A DNA stretch of 64,000 nt from Microcebus murinus. Taxonomy: Eukaryota; Chordata; Mammalia; Primates; Cheirogaleidae. Both the position numbers and the translations under genes were made by a program. Under the pieces are notes generated by a model. It did no database searches. It saw nothing but the letters and a program-made list of their open reading frames with translations, and had not been told where the DNA came from. Shown piece by piece: positions 62,925-64,000 of this stretch (the stretch's first letter is position 1; each line of letters begins with the position of its first letter). The stretch spans positions 21,528,001-21,592,000 of the forward strand of contig NC_134129.1 of the NCBI RefSeq assembly GCF_040939455.1. The letters are read 5' to 3'.

Positions 62925-63975
62925 TTATTGAGATATAATTCACGTGCCATACGACCTACCTACTTAAAATAGGTTTTAAAATGCAATGGTTTTTAGAATA
63001 TTCACAGAGTCACGCACGCATCTTCACACTTACTTCTGGAACATCTTCCCCTCTCCAAAAGAAAACCCCATGCCAATTAGAAGTCACTCCTCCACCTCCC
63101 TAAGCCCTGGGAGCCACTAGTCTACTTTCTGTCTCTGTAAATTCGCCTATTCTGAACGTTTCAGATAAATGGAACCCTATACGATATGTGCTCCTTTGCG
63201 TGTGACCTCTTTCAATAACAAGATGTTTTTAAGGTTCACTTGTGTCGCGGTGTGCGTCAGGACTTTGCTCCTTGTTGTTGCCAAATCACACGCAGTCGCG
63301 TGGCTCTGCGTTCTATGTACCCACTCATCCGTTGTGATGGACATGCGGGTTGCTTCTGCTTTTTAGTTATGAATAATGCTACTTAAACATTCGTGTTCCA
63401 GTTTTGTGCGGACTTATGTTTTCATTTCTCTTGGGTATAGACCAAGTAGTAGAATTGCTGGGTTGTATAACTCTGTTTAACCTTTTGATAAACGATCAGA
63501 CTATTCCTCAGCACTGCACTATTTTATTTTTTTATTTTATTTTATTATTATTATTTTTTTTTTATGGAGATAGAGTTTCACTCTGTTGCCCAGGGTAGAG
63601 TGCCGTGGCGTCAGCCTAGCTCACAGCAACCTCAAACTCCTGGGCTCAAGTGATCCTCCTGCCTCAGCCTCCTCCCGAGTAGCTGGGACTACAGGCATTC
63701 GCCACCATGCCTGGCTAATATTTTCTGTTTATTTTTAGCTGGCGAATTAATGTATTTCTATTTTAAGTAGAGACGGGGGTCTCCCTCTTGCTCAGGCTGG
63801 TTTCGAACTCCTGAGCTTGAGCAATCCACCCACCTTGCCCTCTCAGAGTGCTAGGATTACAGGCGTGAGCCATGGAACCTGGCCAGCTCTGCGCTATTTT
63901 ACAATCCCACCAGCAGTGTATGAATTTTCCAATTTCTCCACATCCTTGCCAATACTTGTTATTGTCCAACTTTTT
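62925..63975 (-). mobile_element. older L1 (L1M-type) 3' region, split by Alu
   Basis: CTTTATTGAGATATAATTCA and GGTTTTTAGAATATTCACAG are typical of antisense L1M 3' sequence. It continues to 63523, is interrupted by an Alu, and resumes with ACAATCCCACCAGCAGTGTA. It lies upstream of LIMCH1. Confidence 0.8.
63524..63884 (-). mobile_element. Alu inserted in L1M
   Basis: Target duplication AGCACTGCACTATTTTA / AGCTCTGCGCTATTTTA; mixed TTTTA/TTA tail. Confidence 0.95.
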
Positions 63976-64000
63976 TTTTTTTTGTTTGTTTTTGAGGCAG
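63971..64000 (-). mobile_element. start of a further Alu, cut by window end
   Basis: T13, GTTTGTTT, then TTGAGGCAG, the usual beginning of a reverse Alu. Confidence 0.6.

Overview
The window is primate nuclear DNA, almost certainly from a strepsirrhine (a lemur or close relative). About 37 dimeric Alu elements carry the strepsirrhine right arm (the AAGAAATTAATTGGCCAACT linker and the GACGCCACGGCACTCACTCTAG motif). There are also L1, L2 and MIR fragments, long microsatellites and one CpG-island promoter. No prokaryotic gene structure is present, and nearly all long open frames are shadows of repeats.

Only one protein-coding exon is supported. It lies on the minus strand at 59529-59624: a 32-codon first coding exon starting [16 protein letters not shown] and ending KWIE, followed directly by a GTAGGT splice donor. 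I recognise it as the N-terminus of LIMCH1 (LIM and calponin-homology domains 1). The gene is read toward lower coordinates, so 1-59528 is part of LIMCH1 intron 1 and about 59850-64000 is promoter and upstream flank. The exon sits in a CpG island (about 58600-60130) with an AT-rich MEF2/TATA-like site at 59890-59899. No AUG occurs in the leader before the proposed start.

The most striking content is a family of 13 short DNA transposons (about 450-670 bp; TIRs CCGTGTTTCCCCGAAAATAAG; mostly TA target duplications) scattered through the intron in both orientations. Each complete copy holds one to eight copies of a 31-bp tandem unit, and every unit carries a GGGCGTGGC (KLF/SP-type) box. A shared frame of about 80 codons follows. 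Two copies are flanked by longer direct repeats (52 and 12 bp) that start and end at TA-like dinucleotides. A third was split by a retrocopy with a 13-bp target duplication.

Other layers: three hAT MITEs, one in a cluster of repeated target sites that look like excision footprints (21845-21897); a dead autonomous hAT transposon with readable transposase fragments (43570-45991); L1 3' ends (1349-1690, 13400-13881, 20664-21487, 62925-63975); and two mRNA-like retrocopies (31656 onward, 32581-32938). Low-complexity DNA includes a polypurine tract (9940-10466), a polypyrimidine tract (10806-11516), AAAG/GGAA tracts (35790-36034, 60283-60519), a 1.1-kb CA/TA array (41187-42300) and a minisatellite with 10/11-bp units (61545-62388) upstream of the promoter. 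The remaining single-copy stretches show no recognisable gene or RNA.
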